Positions 18,238 to 26,004 are shown, numbered from the stretch's first letter. The stretch: DNA of 64,000 bases from JACVRW01 sp963835705 (GCA_963835705.1 CAWIGR010000021.1:62001-126000); one strand, 5' to 3'. Program-made: numbers and translations. The notes: generated by a model from the letters alone, not told the origin.

Positions 18238-18876
18238 GGCGACCGCTGCATGCGGCGGTGGCGGCGTCGGCGCTGGCCGGCGAGGAGGCGCACGAGGAGC
18301 TGCTCAGTCGGTGGTGGAGACGGCGAGGCGATCTTCCGGGCGAAGGCGTCGTCGATCACGCTCTACGACGAGGAGGCCGACGGGCTGGTGTTCCGCGCCG
18401 TGGCGGGCGAGGGGTCGGAGGGCCTGGTCGGCACCCGTTCCCCGCCGGCGAGGGCCTGGCCGGGTTCGTGCTGCGCTCGCGCGAGCCGCTGGTGGTGGAG
18501 GACGTGACGGCCGACCCGCGCTTCGACCGCGAGGCGGCGGAGAGAAGACCGGCTACGTGCCCAAGGGGCTGATGGCCGTGCCGCTGCTGCGCGAGGACCG
18601 CGCGCTGGGCGTGCTCTCGGTGCTCGACCGCCCGCGCGACGCGCGCTTCACGATCGCCGAGATGGACCTGCTGGCGCTGTTCGGGCGCCAGGCGGCGATC
18701 GCGCTGGACATCGTGGAGCGGGCGCGCGCCGCGCGGCGGTGCTGGACGGCGAGGGCGACGCCGCGCTGGTGGCGCGGGTGGCCGAGGCGCTGGACGCGCT
18801 GGAGGGCCCGCGGCGCGAGGCGGGCTCGCGGCTGCTGGAGGCGCTGGCCGAGGTGCTGAGCGGCCCGGCCGGGTAG
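18234..18876 (+). pseudogene. GAF-domain protein coupled to the subtilase, frameshifted
   Basis: GTG 18234 overlaps the subtilase stop as GTGA. The corrected reading gives about 214 residues: an N-terminal helix (AAVAASALAGEEAHEELL), then a GAF domain with SSITLYDEEADGLVFRAVAG, EGLAGFVLRSREPLVVEDVT, ADPRFD and GLMAVPLLREDRALGVLSVL, and a C-terminal helix ending LLEALAEVLSGPAG. At least three single-base shifts interrupt it. GAF domains bind small ligands; none can be named here. A remnant with the same C-terminal helix lies at 27458-27602, also next to an EGH-repeat gene. Confidence 0.7.
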
Positions 18877-18904
18877 CGGCGACGGGCCGGCGCTGCGATG
18901 TGAG

Positions 18905-19310
18905 CTAGTGGAACCTGCCCGTGGCCCTCGGCGTCATCGCCTCGATGTGCAGGCGGAACAGCGGCTCGCCGTCGGCGTCGCTGCCGTCGGGCTCGAGGAG
19001 AAGCCCTTGCCCCGGATGGCGTGGCCCTCGGCGTCCTCCCCGGACTCCATGGAGAAGCCCTGAACTTGAACCCATGTCCCTCTACGTCGCCCTCGCCGGC
19101 GATCCGGTAGAGCGGCTCGCCGCCCTCCTCCTCACCGTCCGGCTCGAGCGAGAAGCGCCGATAGACCCGATGGCCCTCCACGTCCTCGTCCTCCACCGCG
19201 AAGCGGGTCCGGAATGGCATGTGGCCCTCCACGTCCCCGCCGGTGTGGCGTACCTGCCAACGGGTGCCGTCGCCCGCGGGCTCGAGCTCGATCCGATCGA
19301 CATCGGCCAT
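18905..19310 (-). pseudogene. EGH-repeat protein, copy 1 (frameshifted C-terminal half)
   Basis: ATG 19310 follows an AGAGAGGAG ribosome-binding site. The intact first 83 residues carry three Glu-Gly-His motifs (DVEGHMP, DVEGHRV, DVEGHGF) at residues 28, 45 and 77, separated by strands such as FRTRFAVEDE and RFSLEPDGEEEGGEPLYRI. After 19040 the frame breaks in a run of G. Two more repeat units (GFSMESGEDAEGHAI and DDAEGHGQV) can be read in other frames, so at least three one-base shifts are needed. A stop in the starting frame region is at 18907-18905. The protein is acidic and has no cysteine. It is homologous to 27048-27461 and unrelated to any family I recognise. Confidence 0.65.
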
Positions 19311-19317
19311 CAGGAAC

Positions 19318-19374
19318 TCCTCTCTGGTAGTGCAACCGTCTCGATCACATGACGGGGACCGCGGCGGAAATCTT
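19318..19374 (-). promoter_or_regulatory. Conserved upstream element of EGH-repeat genes, copy 1
   Basis: Read towards the gene, the order is AAGATTT (19374-19368), 13 bases, CGTC (19354-19351), 2 bases, GTGATCG (19348-19342), 13 bases, ACCA, 3 bases, AGGA, 7 bases, ATG. The same blocks with the same spacing (within two bases) precede the second copy. GGAAGAT here is also part of an inverted repeat with ATCTTCC about 13 bases further upstream. Probably a promoter and operator. Confidence 0.5.
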
Positions 19375-19416
19375 CCATGGCCCCGGCGGAAGATCGGAGG
19401 CCGTCGCCGCGTCCTT

Positions 19417-20019
19417 ATGGTCATGAGGCGCCTGGTACTGCTCGCCGTCGCCGTCTCGCTCGCAGTCGCCCCGGCTGCGGAGGCGGCGCCCGCGAACAAG
19501 AAGCGGCGCTGCTTCGATCGCGGGCCCGGCACCGTCGTGCGATCACTCGACGCGCGCGTCTTCGTGGAGGGCGAAGACTCCGACCACCGGCTGATCGGAT
19601 GCCACTTCCGCACCGGCAAACGCTCGGCCATCGGCTACTGGTACAGCTGCGATTGTTCGGTCGGCGACTCCTCGCAACCGCAGACCTGGCTGACAGGGCG
19701 CTTCGCAGCCGTAAACAGCTACTCCTGCTCGCCCATCAGCATCTTCCCGGAGTGCAGCGGCCGGCTTCGGGTCTACGACCTGCGCACCGGAGGGAAGGCA
19801 CGTCACGCGATCGACACCGGCGGCCCCGTGAGCGCCCCCCTGCTCAAACGAAACGGCTCGCTCGCCCTCCTGATCGACGGACGCCTGATCCGCATGGACG
19901 CGACGGGGACCGCCGTGCTGGACGAGGGACCGGGGATCGACCTGGACTCGCTCGCAGCGAGCCGCAACCGCCTTTACTGGATGCGTGGGGATGCACCGCA
20001 TACGGCTCCGTTCAACTAG
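19417..20019 (+). CDS. Hypothetical secreted protein
   Basis: The product from ATG 19417 begins with a Sec signal peptide (RRLVLLAVAVSLAVAPAAEA). The rest, about 175 residues, has several cysteines (KRRCFDRGPG, YSCDCSVG, SYSCSPISIFPECSG) that could form disulfides, and short strands like a beta-propeller blade (RLRVYDLRTGGKARHAID). I do not recognise the family. A GGAGG lies rather far upstream (about 16 bases), so the start could also be ATG 19423. Its 3' end overlaps the start of the FecR-like gene by 29 bases, suggesting coupled expression. Confidence 0.6.
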   Translation: MVMRRLVLLAVAVSLAVAPAAEAAPANKKRRCFDRGPGTVVRSLDARVFVEGEDSDHRLIGCHFRTGKRSAIGYWYSCDCSVGDSSQPQTWLTGRFAAVNSYSCSPISIFPECSGRLRVYDLRTGGKARHAIDTGGPVSAPLLKRNGSLALLIDGRLIRMDATGTAVLDEGPGIDLDSLAASRNRLYWMRGDAPHTAPFN

Positions 20020-21097
20020 CCGCCGCCTCCTCCTTGCGCGGCTGGCGCTCGTCTGCGCGGTCCTGCTCCTGTGGGGGGCAGCGGATGCCGGCGCGGCCGT
20101 GGTGCGCATGCAGGTCGACTGGGCCCCCTCGGACGGGACGACCGTGATGACGCCGCCCTACCTGTTCGCCGACAGCAGCAGCGGGTCGAGCAGGCACCAA
20201 GGCCTGTGCTCAACCCCGGGCAACTGCGCGAACTCCCCCGGCACCCGCTGGCAGGAGGAGAACCCCGACTCGGGCGGACAGCCCCGCCGCATCTCCTTCG
20301 TCGACGACACCCCCACCCAGTACTCCACCTACAGCTTCTCGATATCGCACCCCTTTGCCGGATTCGGCCAGAACGTCGTCGGCACCGCCACCATCACCCA
20401 CGCGGACGGCCGCGTCAATTCCGTCCCCTTCAACCTGCCCCCCAACCCGCCCGGCTCGTTCGGAGAGCGGACACAGCTCGGCGTGAGTGAGGGGCTTCCG
20501 CAGCCGGGCGGTGGCGGAGGCGGCGGTGGCGGCACAGGCCCCAAGCCGGTGCTGGGCAGTACGGTCGTGGTGAAGGTGAAGGGCGAGCTCGTACGAATCC
20601 GGCGGCCCGGCACCAGCGAGTTCGTCGAGCTGAAGGGATTGACGTCGATTCCGGTGGGCTCGGTGCTCGACACCCTCAAAGGGAAGGTGAAGCTGAGCTC
20701 GGCGACGGACGCCGCGGGTCATAGGCAGACTGCGCACTTCGCGGGCGGGGTCTTCCAAGTACTCCAGAAGGCCACCAGTCCGCTGACCACCCTGCGGCTT
20801 GCGGGCAAGCTGAGGGGCTGCGGGAGGCGGAGCGCGCGCGGTGCCGGCGCGATGGCGGCGGCATGGAAGGCACGGGGCAGGCGGCTCTGGGGCAGCGGAA
20901 AGGGACAGTTCCGCACCAAGGGCCGCCGCAGCGCGGCGACGGTCACCGGCACGAGGTGGCTCGTGGCCGACCTTTGTGACGGCTCGACCCTGACCCGGGT
21001 CAAGTCGGGCACGGTGGACGTCCGGGATTTCGCGCGAAAGAGGACGATCGCGCTCAAGGCGGGGCAGGAGTACGTGGCCCGGCCGCGGCGCCGCTAG
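19991..21097 (+). CDS. Secreted protein with FecR-like C-terminal domain
   Basis: After a signal peptide (SRRLLLARLALVCAVLLLWG), an N-terminal domain of about 130 residues contains DWAPSDGTTVMTPPYLF and FSISHPFAGFGQNVVGTATI. A poly-Gly linker leads to a C-terminal FecR-like domain: GSTVVVKVKGELVRIRRP, TSIPVGSVLDTLKGKVKLSS, GVFQVLQKATSPLTTLRL, and GRRSAATVTGTRWLVADLC followed by GTVDVRDFARKRTIALKAGQ. This domain is strongly similar to the end of the protein at 11657-15007. ATG 19991 is chosen over GTG 19985. Probably exported and attached to the envelope; the partner is unknown. Confidence 0.7.
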   Translation: MHRIRLRSTSRRLLLARLALVCAVLLLWGAADAGAAVVRMQVDWAPSDGTTVMTPPYLFADSSSGSSRHQGLCSTPGNCANSPGTRWQEENPDSGGQPRRISFVDDTPTQYSTYSFSISHPFAGFGQNVVGTATITHADGRVNSVPFNLPPNPPGSFGERTQLGVSEGLPQPGGGGGGGGGTGPKPVLGSTVVVKVKGELVRIRRPGTSEFVELKGLTSIPVGSVLDTLKGKVKLSSATDAAGHRQTAHFAGGVFQVLQKATSPLTTLRLAGKLRGCGRRSARGAGAMAAAWKARGRRLWGSGKGQFRTKGRRSAATVTGTRWLVADLCDGSTLTRVKSGTVDVRDFARKRTIALKAGQEYVARPRRR

Positions 21098-21107
21098 AAC
21101 GTTCCGG

Positions 21108-21675
21108 TCAGACGCGCGCCTGCCGGCACACTTCGTCCGCCGCCTGGGCCAGCGATCGCGCCTCGTCGAGCCGGGGGTCACCCTCGGTCACAGCCAGGTT
21201 CACCTCGACGAGGTGGGCCGCGGCCCGGGTTGCGCCGCCTGCCAACGCGCAGGCGGCCGCGGCGTCGGCTCGCACCGCGGAGTCGCCGCGGGCCCCGACC
21301 TCGGCCGCGAGCGCGACAACGTCCGCGCCCACGCGGGCGATGGCGAGCGGCACCGCGGCCGCACGGCCGAGCTTGACGCTGATCGTCCCGTCGCCCGCAC
21401 CGCTCAAGTGAAGCGCCAGCGACGCCTCCTCGAACGCCCTCACATCCGCCGGAGCGAGCGGTGCCGCCCGGGCCCGGAGGGCCTCCGCCTGGGCGACCGC
21501 GCCCCCCGCTTCGAGCCAGCTCTGGCGCGACGCCCGCCCGCACGCTGCCACGACCCCCGCCGCCACGGCCACGACAGCGGCAGAACCGGCGCCCGCGGCC
21601 GGGCCTGGGTCTCCCTGCACCGATCTCGTCGAGCAGGCGGTTCAGGGGGATGGCGAGCACGTCGCGGCCGGGCAT
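21108..21675 (-). CDS. Cyclodeaminase/cyclohydrolase family protein (FTCD C-terminal-like), one frameshift
   Basis: The first frame gives PGRDVLAIPLNRLLDEIGAG; the second begins at PAAGAGSAAVVAVAAGVV and runs to the end at 21108. The join (near 21605) recreates the family signature in which a helix ends P-x-x-G-x-G-S-A-A-x-V. Later segments (SWLEAGGAVAQAEALRARAA, AAAVPLAIARVGADVVALAA, ATRAAAHLVEVNLAVTEGDP) fit the helical formiminotransferase-cyclodeaminase fold, which converts folate one-carbon intermediates. A one-base shift is needed, possibly an error. ATG 21675 is used. It is convergent with the FecR-like gene, leaving 10 bases between stops. Confidence 0.65.
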
Positions 21676-21716
21676 GGGACCACGCTCTCAGCGAAGGCGC
21701 ATATGCGCAAGCACCG

Positions 21717-22865
21717 TCAGAACAGGCGCTCGACGCGCGACACGCGGTCGAGACCGCGGTCGACCCTGGCGCGGTCGCGCCCGGCCTCCCCCATAACGTG
21801 GTCGCGTACGCCGTCTCGGGTGAGGAGGGTGTCGCGGCCCCGCCATCCCGAGACGAGGTCGCGTCCGGGACCGCCACGTATCGTGTCGTGTCCGGCCCCG
21901 CCGGCCAGCCAGTCGTCACCGCCGCCACCCGCGATCCTGTCGTCGCCGCCACCGCCCCACAGGGACTCAGCGCGCCGACTACCGCGGAGGCGATCGTCGC
22001 CCGAGCCCGTCAGAACGGCCTCGACCCCACGCAAATTGTCGTGCTCGCCAGCCTCGCCCGCCGACGGGGCTGAACCCCGCAGCCGGACCTCGATCGCCTC
22101 GGTTCGATCGCCATAGTCGACGTCGTCGCGTCCGCGGCCGCCGTGCAGCAGGTCCGAACCGGCCGCGCCGCTTGCGTCCCCGTCCGTCAGCTGGTCGCGT
22201 CCGGCGCCGGCGAGAAGCGTCTCGTTCCCGCCCCCACCCGCCAGCTCATCGTCGCCGCCGCCGCCCGCCAGCTCGTCGTTCCCGCCGCCGGCCGCCAGCC
22301 CATCGTCGCCGGCGCCGCCCTCGAGCTCGTCGTCGCCGGCGCCGCCCTCGAGCTCGTCGCCGGCACCGCCGCCCACGAGGATGTCGGCGCCCGCACCCCC
22401 GGCGAGCCGCACCCAGCCGTCGCCGGCCACGAGCCGGTCGTCGCCGGCACCGCCGTCCACCTGGGCCGTCGCGGCACCGGCGAGCATGACGGTGTCATTC
22501 ATGTCGCCGGTCGCGACTCTGACCGTGGTGGGCTGGCACGACACCGTGGTGTCGTCGACCTTCGTGCAGCCCTCCCCCGGCGCCACCGGGGCGCCGGCAT
22601 CCCGGATGACCACCTCGCTCGTGAGACCGAGCGGCCTCAACACCATCTCGATGCTGAGGCTGTTGGCCTCGCCCGGAGCGGCCCGGAAATGCAACTCGCG
22701 GTACTCGCACATCGCGTACTTGCTGCACCCGTCGCCGGTCGGGTCCGGGTAGTACTTCTTGACCACCGTCGCCGTCGCGCCCAGCGCCGGGGGCGCATCC
22801 ACAAGCAACCCGAGCACGACGGCCAGTGCCGCGGCCGCGGCGATGATGGGGACGAGGCGCCTCAC
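21717..22865 (-). CDS. Secreted RTX-like calcium-binding repeat protein
   Basis: From GTG 22865 the protein has a signal peptide (RRLVPIIAAAAALAVVLGLL) and an N-terminal domain of about 110 residues with paired cysteines (GDGCSKYAMCEYRELHF). It then carries about a dozen nonapeptide-like GGxGxDxL units (GGAGDDRLVAGD, GGAGDDELEGGAGDDELEGG, GGGGDDRIAGGGGDDWLAGG), typical of calcium-bound beta-rolls in hemolysin-type proteins. No type I secretion gene is nearby; the Sec signal indicates another export route. TACGGT nine bases upstream supports this start, although an in-frame GTG at 22916 exists. Function beyond calcium binding is unknown. Confidence 0.78.
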   Translation of the reverse strand: MRRLVPIIAAAAALAVVLGLLVDAPPALGATATVVKKYYPDPTGDGCSKYAMCEYRELHFRAAPGEANSLSIEMVLRPLGLTSEVVIRDAGAPVAPGEGCTKVDDTTVSCQPTTVRVATGDMNDTVMLAGAATAQVDGGAGDDRLVAGDGWVRLAGGAGADILVGGGAGDELEGGAGDDELEGGAGDDGLAAGGGNDELAGGGGDDELAGGGGNETLLAGAGRDQLTDGDASGAAGSDLLHGGRGRDDVDYGDRTEAIEVRLRGSAPSAGEAGEHDNLRGVEAVLTGSGDDRLRGSRRAESLWGGGGDDRIAGGGGDDWLAGGAGHDTIRGGPGRDLVSGWRGRDTLLTRDGVRDHVMGEAGRDRARVDRGLDRVSRVERLF

Positions 22866-22929
22866 GCGCGATCCACCGTAATCGCGATTTGCCGGAGCGC
22901 AAGCCGAGGTGTCCACGCGGCTGTGCTGT

Positions 22930-22935
22930 TATGAT
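22930..22935 (+). promoter_or_regulatory. Candidate -10 box of the antitoxin-toxin operon
   Basis: TATGAT lies nine bases before ATG 22945. Antitoxins of this type usually repress their own promoter, so an operator is expected here, but no clear palindrome was identified. Confidence 0.45.
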
Positions 22936-22944
22936 GGTGCCATC

Positions 22945-23205
22945 ATGGCGCAGCGAACCCAGATCAGCTTGCCGCCCGAGGACCACCGCCGCGCCCGCGC
23001 CCGTGCGTCCGAGCTCGGCATCTCCCTCGCCGAGTACGTCCGACGGCTCGTCGCGCGCGACCTTCGCGCCGAGCGTCAGCCCGCGCCGGTCTCGGCGCTG
23101 TTCGAGCTCGGCAGCTCGCGCGACGGAGCCGACGTCTCCACCCAAAAGGACGCGTACGTGGGTGAGGCGCTCATCTCGGACGATCGCCGCCGCGACGAGC
23201 TTTGA
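22945..23205 (+). CDS. vapB: VapB-type antitoxin (ribbon-helix-helix)
   Basis: An 86-residue protein starts MAQRTQISLPPEDHRRARAR and continues ASELGISLAEYVRRLVARDL, the beta strand and two helices of a ribbon-helix-helix DNA-binding fold. The acidic and flexible C-terminus (SRDGADVSTQKDAYVGEALI) is the usual toxin-binding tail. It immediately precedes a PIN-domain toxin and shares a TTGA overlap with it. ATG 22945 is chosen because homologous folds start there and TATGAT lies just upstream. It likely represses its own operon and neutralises the toxin, as known for this family. Confidence 0.82.
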   Translation: MAQRTQISLPPEDHRRARARASELGISLAEYVRRLVARDLRAERQPAPVSALFELGSSRDGADVSTQKDAYVGEALISDDRRRDEL

Positions 23206-23615
23206 CGATCTTCGTCGACACGTCGTCCTTCTACGCGGCGGCCGACTCCTCCGACCGCTCACACGAGCGCGCGAAGCGGGTGCTCGGGGCCGGGGAGCCG
23301 CTCGTGACCTCGGACCACGTGCTGGCCGAGGCGTGGCTGCTGCTCCGGCACCGGCTCGGGCGGCCGGCCGCAATCGAGTTCTGGGAGGCGATCCGAGCAG
23401 GCGCCAGCGCCGTGGAGCACGTCGGCCCCGCCGACCTCGAGGTGGCCTGGAACATCGCGGCCGAGTACGAGGACCAGGACTTCTCACTCGTCGACATGAC
23501 GAGCTTCGCGGTGATGCAGCGAATCGGCGTGCTGCGCGCCGCCAGCATGGACGACGACTTCGCGATCTTCCGCTTCGGCCGCCGCCGCGAGCGGGCGTTC
23601 GAGCTGATCCGCTGA
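23202..23615 (+). CDS. vapC: VapC-type PIN-domain toxin
   Basis: The protein begins (TTG 23202) TIFVDTSSFYAAADSSDRSH, with the first catalytic Asp. It continues with SDHVLAEAWLLLRHRLG (Glu), DFSLVDMTSFAVMQRIGV (Asp) and ASMDDDFAIF, giving the full set of acidic metal-binding residues of PIN-domain ribonucleases. Length (137 residues) is normal. The start overlaps the antitoxin stop (TTGA), ensuring coupled synthesis. As a type II toxin it would cleave RNA when free of its antitoxin. No mobile element flanks the pair, but it sits in an accessory region. Confidence 0.85.
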   Translation: MTIFVDTSSFYAAADSSDRSHERAKRVLGAGEPLVTSDHVLAEAWLLLRHRLGRPAAIEFWEAIRAGASAVEHVGPADLEVAWNIAAEYEDQDFSLVDMTSFAVMQRIGVLRAASMDDDFAIFRFGRRRERAFELIR

Positions 23616-23703
23616 AGATCGCCGAGCGGGAAGAATTCCACGCCGTGCTCCGTCAGGGGGTCAGATGACCCGCCAGACGACCCCCAAGAACAGGAGCACC
23701 ACG

Positions 23704-24453
23704 ATGATCTTCGAGCAAACCCTCGCCCCGGCGGCCGGCAGGACCATCAGGCGACTCGTGGCCATAGCGGCCGCGGCCGGCGTCGCCATGAGCGCGTCCT
23801 TCGCGATCGGTCCCGCGCCCGCATCGGCCGTCACGACCTACAGCGCGCCGTCCAACTTCATCTGCGGCAACGCACGGGTGGCGATCTCGCCGCCGCGAGC
23901 CTGGGCCAACCGAGGCCGCACCGAGACGGTCGTCTGGGGCACGCAGCTCGAGCGCTGGAACGGCAGCCGCTGGTACACCTACAGCAAGCACTTCACCTTC
24001 GGTCGCTTCAACCACTTCGGCCAGAACCTGACCTCGTGGAGTGCCATGGCCACGTCGAACGGCGGCCGCTACATCAACAGCCGCTACCACGTCCCCGTCT
24101 ACCACAAGGGCTACTACCGCGTGGGAGCCGTGCTTGCGGGGCCCGGCCTCCAGTACGCGGGCTACGTGGGCGGCGAGGGCACCTACTGCCGGATCTACTG
24201 GTCGGAGCCGGCAGGCTCCACCGAGATAACGCGACCGCGCCGGCCGCTAGAGAACTGCACGGTTCCCGGGCGGGTGGCGAAGATCGTGTCGTCGCGGCCC
24301 AGCCCCACGCCCTCGCCGGGCTTGAAGCGGGTGCCGCGCTGGCGCACGATGATCTCGCCGCCGCTCACGGCCTCGCCCGCGAAGACCTTCACGCCGAGGC
24401 GCTTGGCGTTCGAGTCGCGGCCGTTCCGGCTCGATCCGAGGCCCTTCTTATGA
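23704..24453 (+). CDS. Small secreted protein; 3' end uncertain (runs over rpmA)
   Basis: ATG 23704 follows AGGAG by seven bases. An in-frame ATG at 23665 would add 13 residues. A signal peptide (RRLVAIAAAAGVAMSASFAI ending ASA) precedes a domain of about 130 residues rich in Tyr/Trp/Arg (GTQLERWNGSRWYTYSKHF, NSRYHVPVYHKGYYRVGAVL, GTYCRIYW). The frame then continues to 24453 entirely antisense to rpmA, where its composition looks like a shadow. A one-base shift near 24200 would give a stop at about 24227, so the real protein probably ends there. It resembles the secreted protein at 29409-29948 in composition. Function unknown. Confidence 0.55.
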   Translation: MIFEQTLAPAAGRTIRRLVAIAAAAGVAMSASFAIGPAPASAVTTYSAPSNFICGNARVAISPPRAWANRGRTETVVWGTQLERWNGSRWYTYSKHFTFGRFNHFGQNLTSWSAMATSNGGRYINSRYHVPVYHKGYYRVGAVLAGPGLQYAGYVGGEGTYCRIYWSEPAGSTEITRPRRPLENCTVPGRVAKIVSSRPSPTPSPGLKRVPRWRTMISPPLTASPAKTFTPRRLAFESRPFRLDPRPFL

Positions 24454-24458
24454 GCCAT
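24195..24458 (-). CDS. rpmA: 50S ribosomal protein L27
   Basis: The 87-residue product begins MAHKKGLGSSRNGRDSNAKR and continues LGVKVFAGEAVSGGEIIVRQ, RGTRFKPGEGVGLGRDDTIF, all diagnostic of bacterial L27, whose N-terminus reaches the peptidyl-transferase centre. There is no cleavable N-terminal extension of the Firmicutes type. The start lies inside the end of rplU (11-base overlap), so the two are translated together. The convergent secreted-protein frame overlaps it, but L27 is certainly the real gene here. Confidence 0.97.
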   Translation of the reverse strand: MAHKKGLGSSRNGRDSNAKRLGVKVFAGEAVSGGEIIVRQRGTRFKPGEGVGLGRDDTIFATRPGTVQFSSGRRGRVISVEPAGSDQ

Positions 24459-24795
24459 TCTCGTCCTTCTCCTTCTTGGCGGAGCCGACCTTGATCTCCG
24501 CAATCGCCAGGCGAGTGAGATCTTGCCGGTGGCCGTAACGCCGCTTGTATCCACGCTTCGGCTTGAACTTCAGCCCATGGATCTTCTTGCCGCGCTCGTG
24601 GCCGGTGACGGTGGCGCGCACGGTGACCCTGCCGAGCTCACCCGGCTCCAGGACGGACTTGTCGCCGTCCGCATACAGCAGGGGCTGGAGCTCGACCTTG
24701 TCGCCCTCGTCCGCACGCATGCGGTCGACGACGATCGAGTCGCCCTTCTCCACGCGGTACTGCTTGCCGCCCACTTTCACGATCGCGTAGCTCAT
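24448..24795 (-). CDS. rplU: 50S ribosomal protein L21
   Basis: The sequence MSYAIVKVGGKQYRVEKGDS and IHGLKFKPKRGYKRRYGHRQ match ribosomal L21, with the conserved K-V-G-G-K-Q-Y-x-V start and the Arg/Lys-rich RNA-binding loop. It has a 14-residue charged tail. It binds 23S rRNA in the large subunit. It is first in an rplU-rpmA pair, as in most bacteria. A -10-like TAGACT lies 12 bases upstream. Confidence 0.97.
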   Translation of the reverse strand: MSYAIVKVGGKQYRVEKGDSIVVDRMRADEGDKVELQPLLYADGDKSVLEPGELGRVTVRATVTGHERGKKIHGLKFKPKRGYKRRYGHRQDLTRLAIAEIKVGSAKKEKDENGS

Positions 24796-24807
24796 GGCCA
24801 GCAGGCG

Positions 24808-24813
24808 AGTCTA
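24808..24813 (-). promoter_or_regulatory. Candidate -10 box of rplU-rpmA
   Basis: On the minus strand GCTAGACT includes a TANNNT box 12 bases before the rplU ATG. The same GCTAGACT occurs upstream of clpP and mreB. Confidence 0.4.
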
Positions 24814-24824
24814 GCGAGCCGGAT

Positions 24825-25031
24825 CTAGCGAGCGATGAGCAGCGCCACTACGGCGATCGGGTGCCGGCGGCGCGCGGCCTTGCGGCTTGTTTCGCGCCGC
24901 CGGCGATATTCGCCGATCGTGAGGCCCGGCTGCACACTCGGCGGCTCCACGTAGAAGGGGTCGCCGGCGAGGGAGGCCGTGGCGTACGTGGAGCGGTCGA
25001 GGGCGGTCCAGTTGACGGGGTCCGGGCTCAT
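24825..25031 (-). CDS. Small hypothetical protein, basic C-terminus
   Basis: A 68-residue protein starts at ATG 25031, with GGAAGA nearby upstream. It reads MSPDPVNWTALDRSTYATAS, then FYVEPPSVQPGLTIGEYRRR and a basic tail ending RRRHPIAVVALLIAR. The last residues could form a short membrane-seeking helix. It lies upstream of rplU on the same strand with about 30 bases between. I recognise no family. The amino-acid composition looks like a real protein, but support is modest. Confidence 0.45.
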   Translation of the reverse strand: MSPDPVNWTALDRSTYATASLAGDPFYVEPPSVQPGLTIGEYRRRRETSRKAARRRHPIAVVALLIAR

Positions 25032-25077
25032 GCGACGATCTTCCGCCGCACGAGCCCCCGTTTCATCAGGGAGGACC

Positions 25078-26004
25078 CTAGTCCCGCACCCTGATTTCTC
25101 GGGCCCCCACCCCTAGTGTCCCGGCCCGGCCGCGGCGCTCGGGCAGAGCCTGCGCGATCAGCAGTCCCACGGCCACCAGGGCGGCTCCCCCCAGCGCCCT
25201 CAGCGTGATCGCCTCGGAGTAGAGGAGCGCGCCGAAGACGAGCGCTCCGAAGGGGAGCAACATCGCCAGGAACGACGTGGCCTGCGCGCTGATGTGTCGC
25301 AACAGCACGGTCAGGCCGACGAACGGCACCGCCGACCCGATCAGCGCCAGATAGGCGATCGAGCCGACCGACTCGGCGGTCCAGGCGGCGTCCCCCCAGC
25401 TCTCACCGAGGCCGGAGGCGGCCAGCAGCAGAACGCCGCCGCCGAGCATGCCCCAGCCGTTCAGGGTGACCGCGTCGAGCTCCCCGGCGCGCAGCTTCAG
25501 GGAGATGTTCCCCACCGACGCCCCCAGGGGCGCGACCGCAAGCGCCGCCGCGCCGGCGAGCGCCAGCTCGGGGTCGCCGCTGTCGGCGCTCTCGGCGAAC
25601 GCGAGCCCCAGGCCGCCGATGGCGATCAGGATGCCCACCACGAGCCGCGCACGCAGGGGCTGGTCGGGCAGGAAGACGGCGCCGAGGAACGCCGTGTAGA
25701 GCGGCAGCACGCCGAAGAGAACGGCGGCGAGCCCCGAGGGGATGTGCTGCTCGCCCCAGTAGACGAGCCCGTACGTGAGCGCGAACGGCATCAAGGCGAG
25801 GATCACCGCGAGCGGGGCATCGGTGCGCAGCGGGCGCCCCCGCGCCGCCGCGAAGGCGAGCAGCCCGAGCCCGGCTGCGCCGAAGCGGATGCCGGCCCCC
25901 AGCAGGGGCGGGCAGTCCTCGAGGCCGATCTTGATAGCTACCCAGGTGCTGGACCAGATGACTGCGAGCCCGAGGTAGAGGCCGATCACGGCGGCGCGCG
26001 ACAC
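25078..26004 (-). CDS. EamA/DMT-family transporter
   Basis: The 308-residue protein has about ten hydrophobic segments arranged as two EamA halves. The first begins AAVIGLYLGLAVIWSSTWVA with the typical W-S-S-T-W-V-A-I-K, and includes FALTYGLVYWGEQHIPSGLA. The second half includes LNGWGMLGGGVLLLAASGLG and LAMLLPFGALVFGALLYSEA. These proteins export small metabolites or amino acids, but the substrate is unknown. GTG 26004 is the start. An exact 82-base copy of its 5' end lies at 27767-27848. Confidence 0.87.
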   Translation of the reverse strand: MSRAAVIGLYLGLAVIWSSTWVAIKIGLEDCPPLLGAGIRFGAAGLGLLAFAAARGRPLRTDAPLAVILALMPFALTYGLVYWGEQHIPSGLAAVLFGVLPLYTAFLGAVFLPDQPLRARLVVGILIAIGGLGLAFAESADSGDPELALAGAAALAVAPLGASVGNISLKLRAGELDAVTLNGWGMLGGGVLLLAASGLGESWGDAAWTAESVGSIAYLALIGSAVPFVGLTVLLRHISAQATSFLAMLLPFGALVFGALLYSEAITLRALGGAALVAVGLLIAQALPERRGRAGTLGVGAREIRVRD

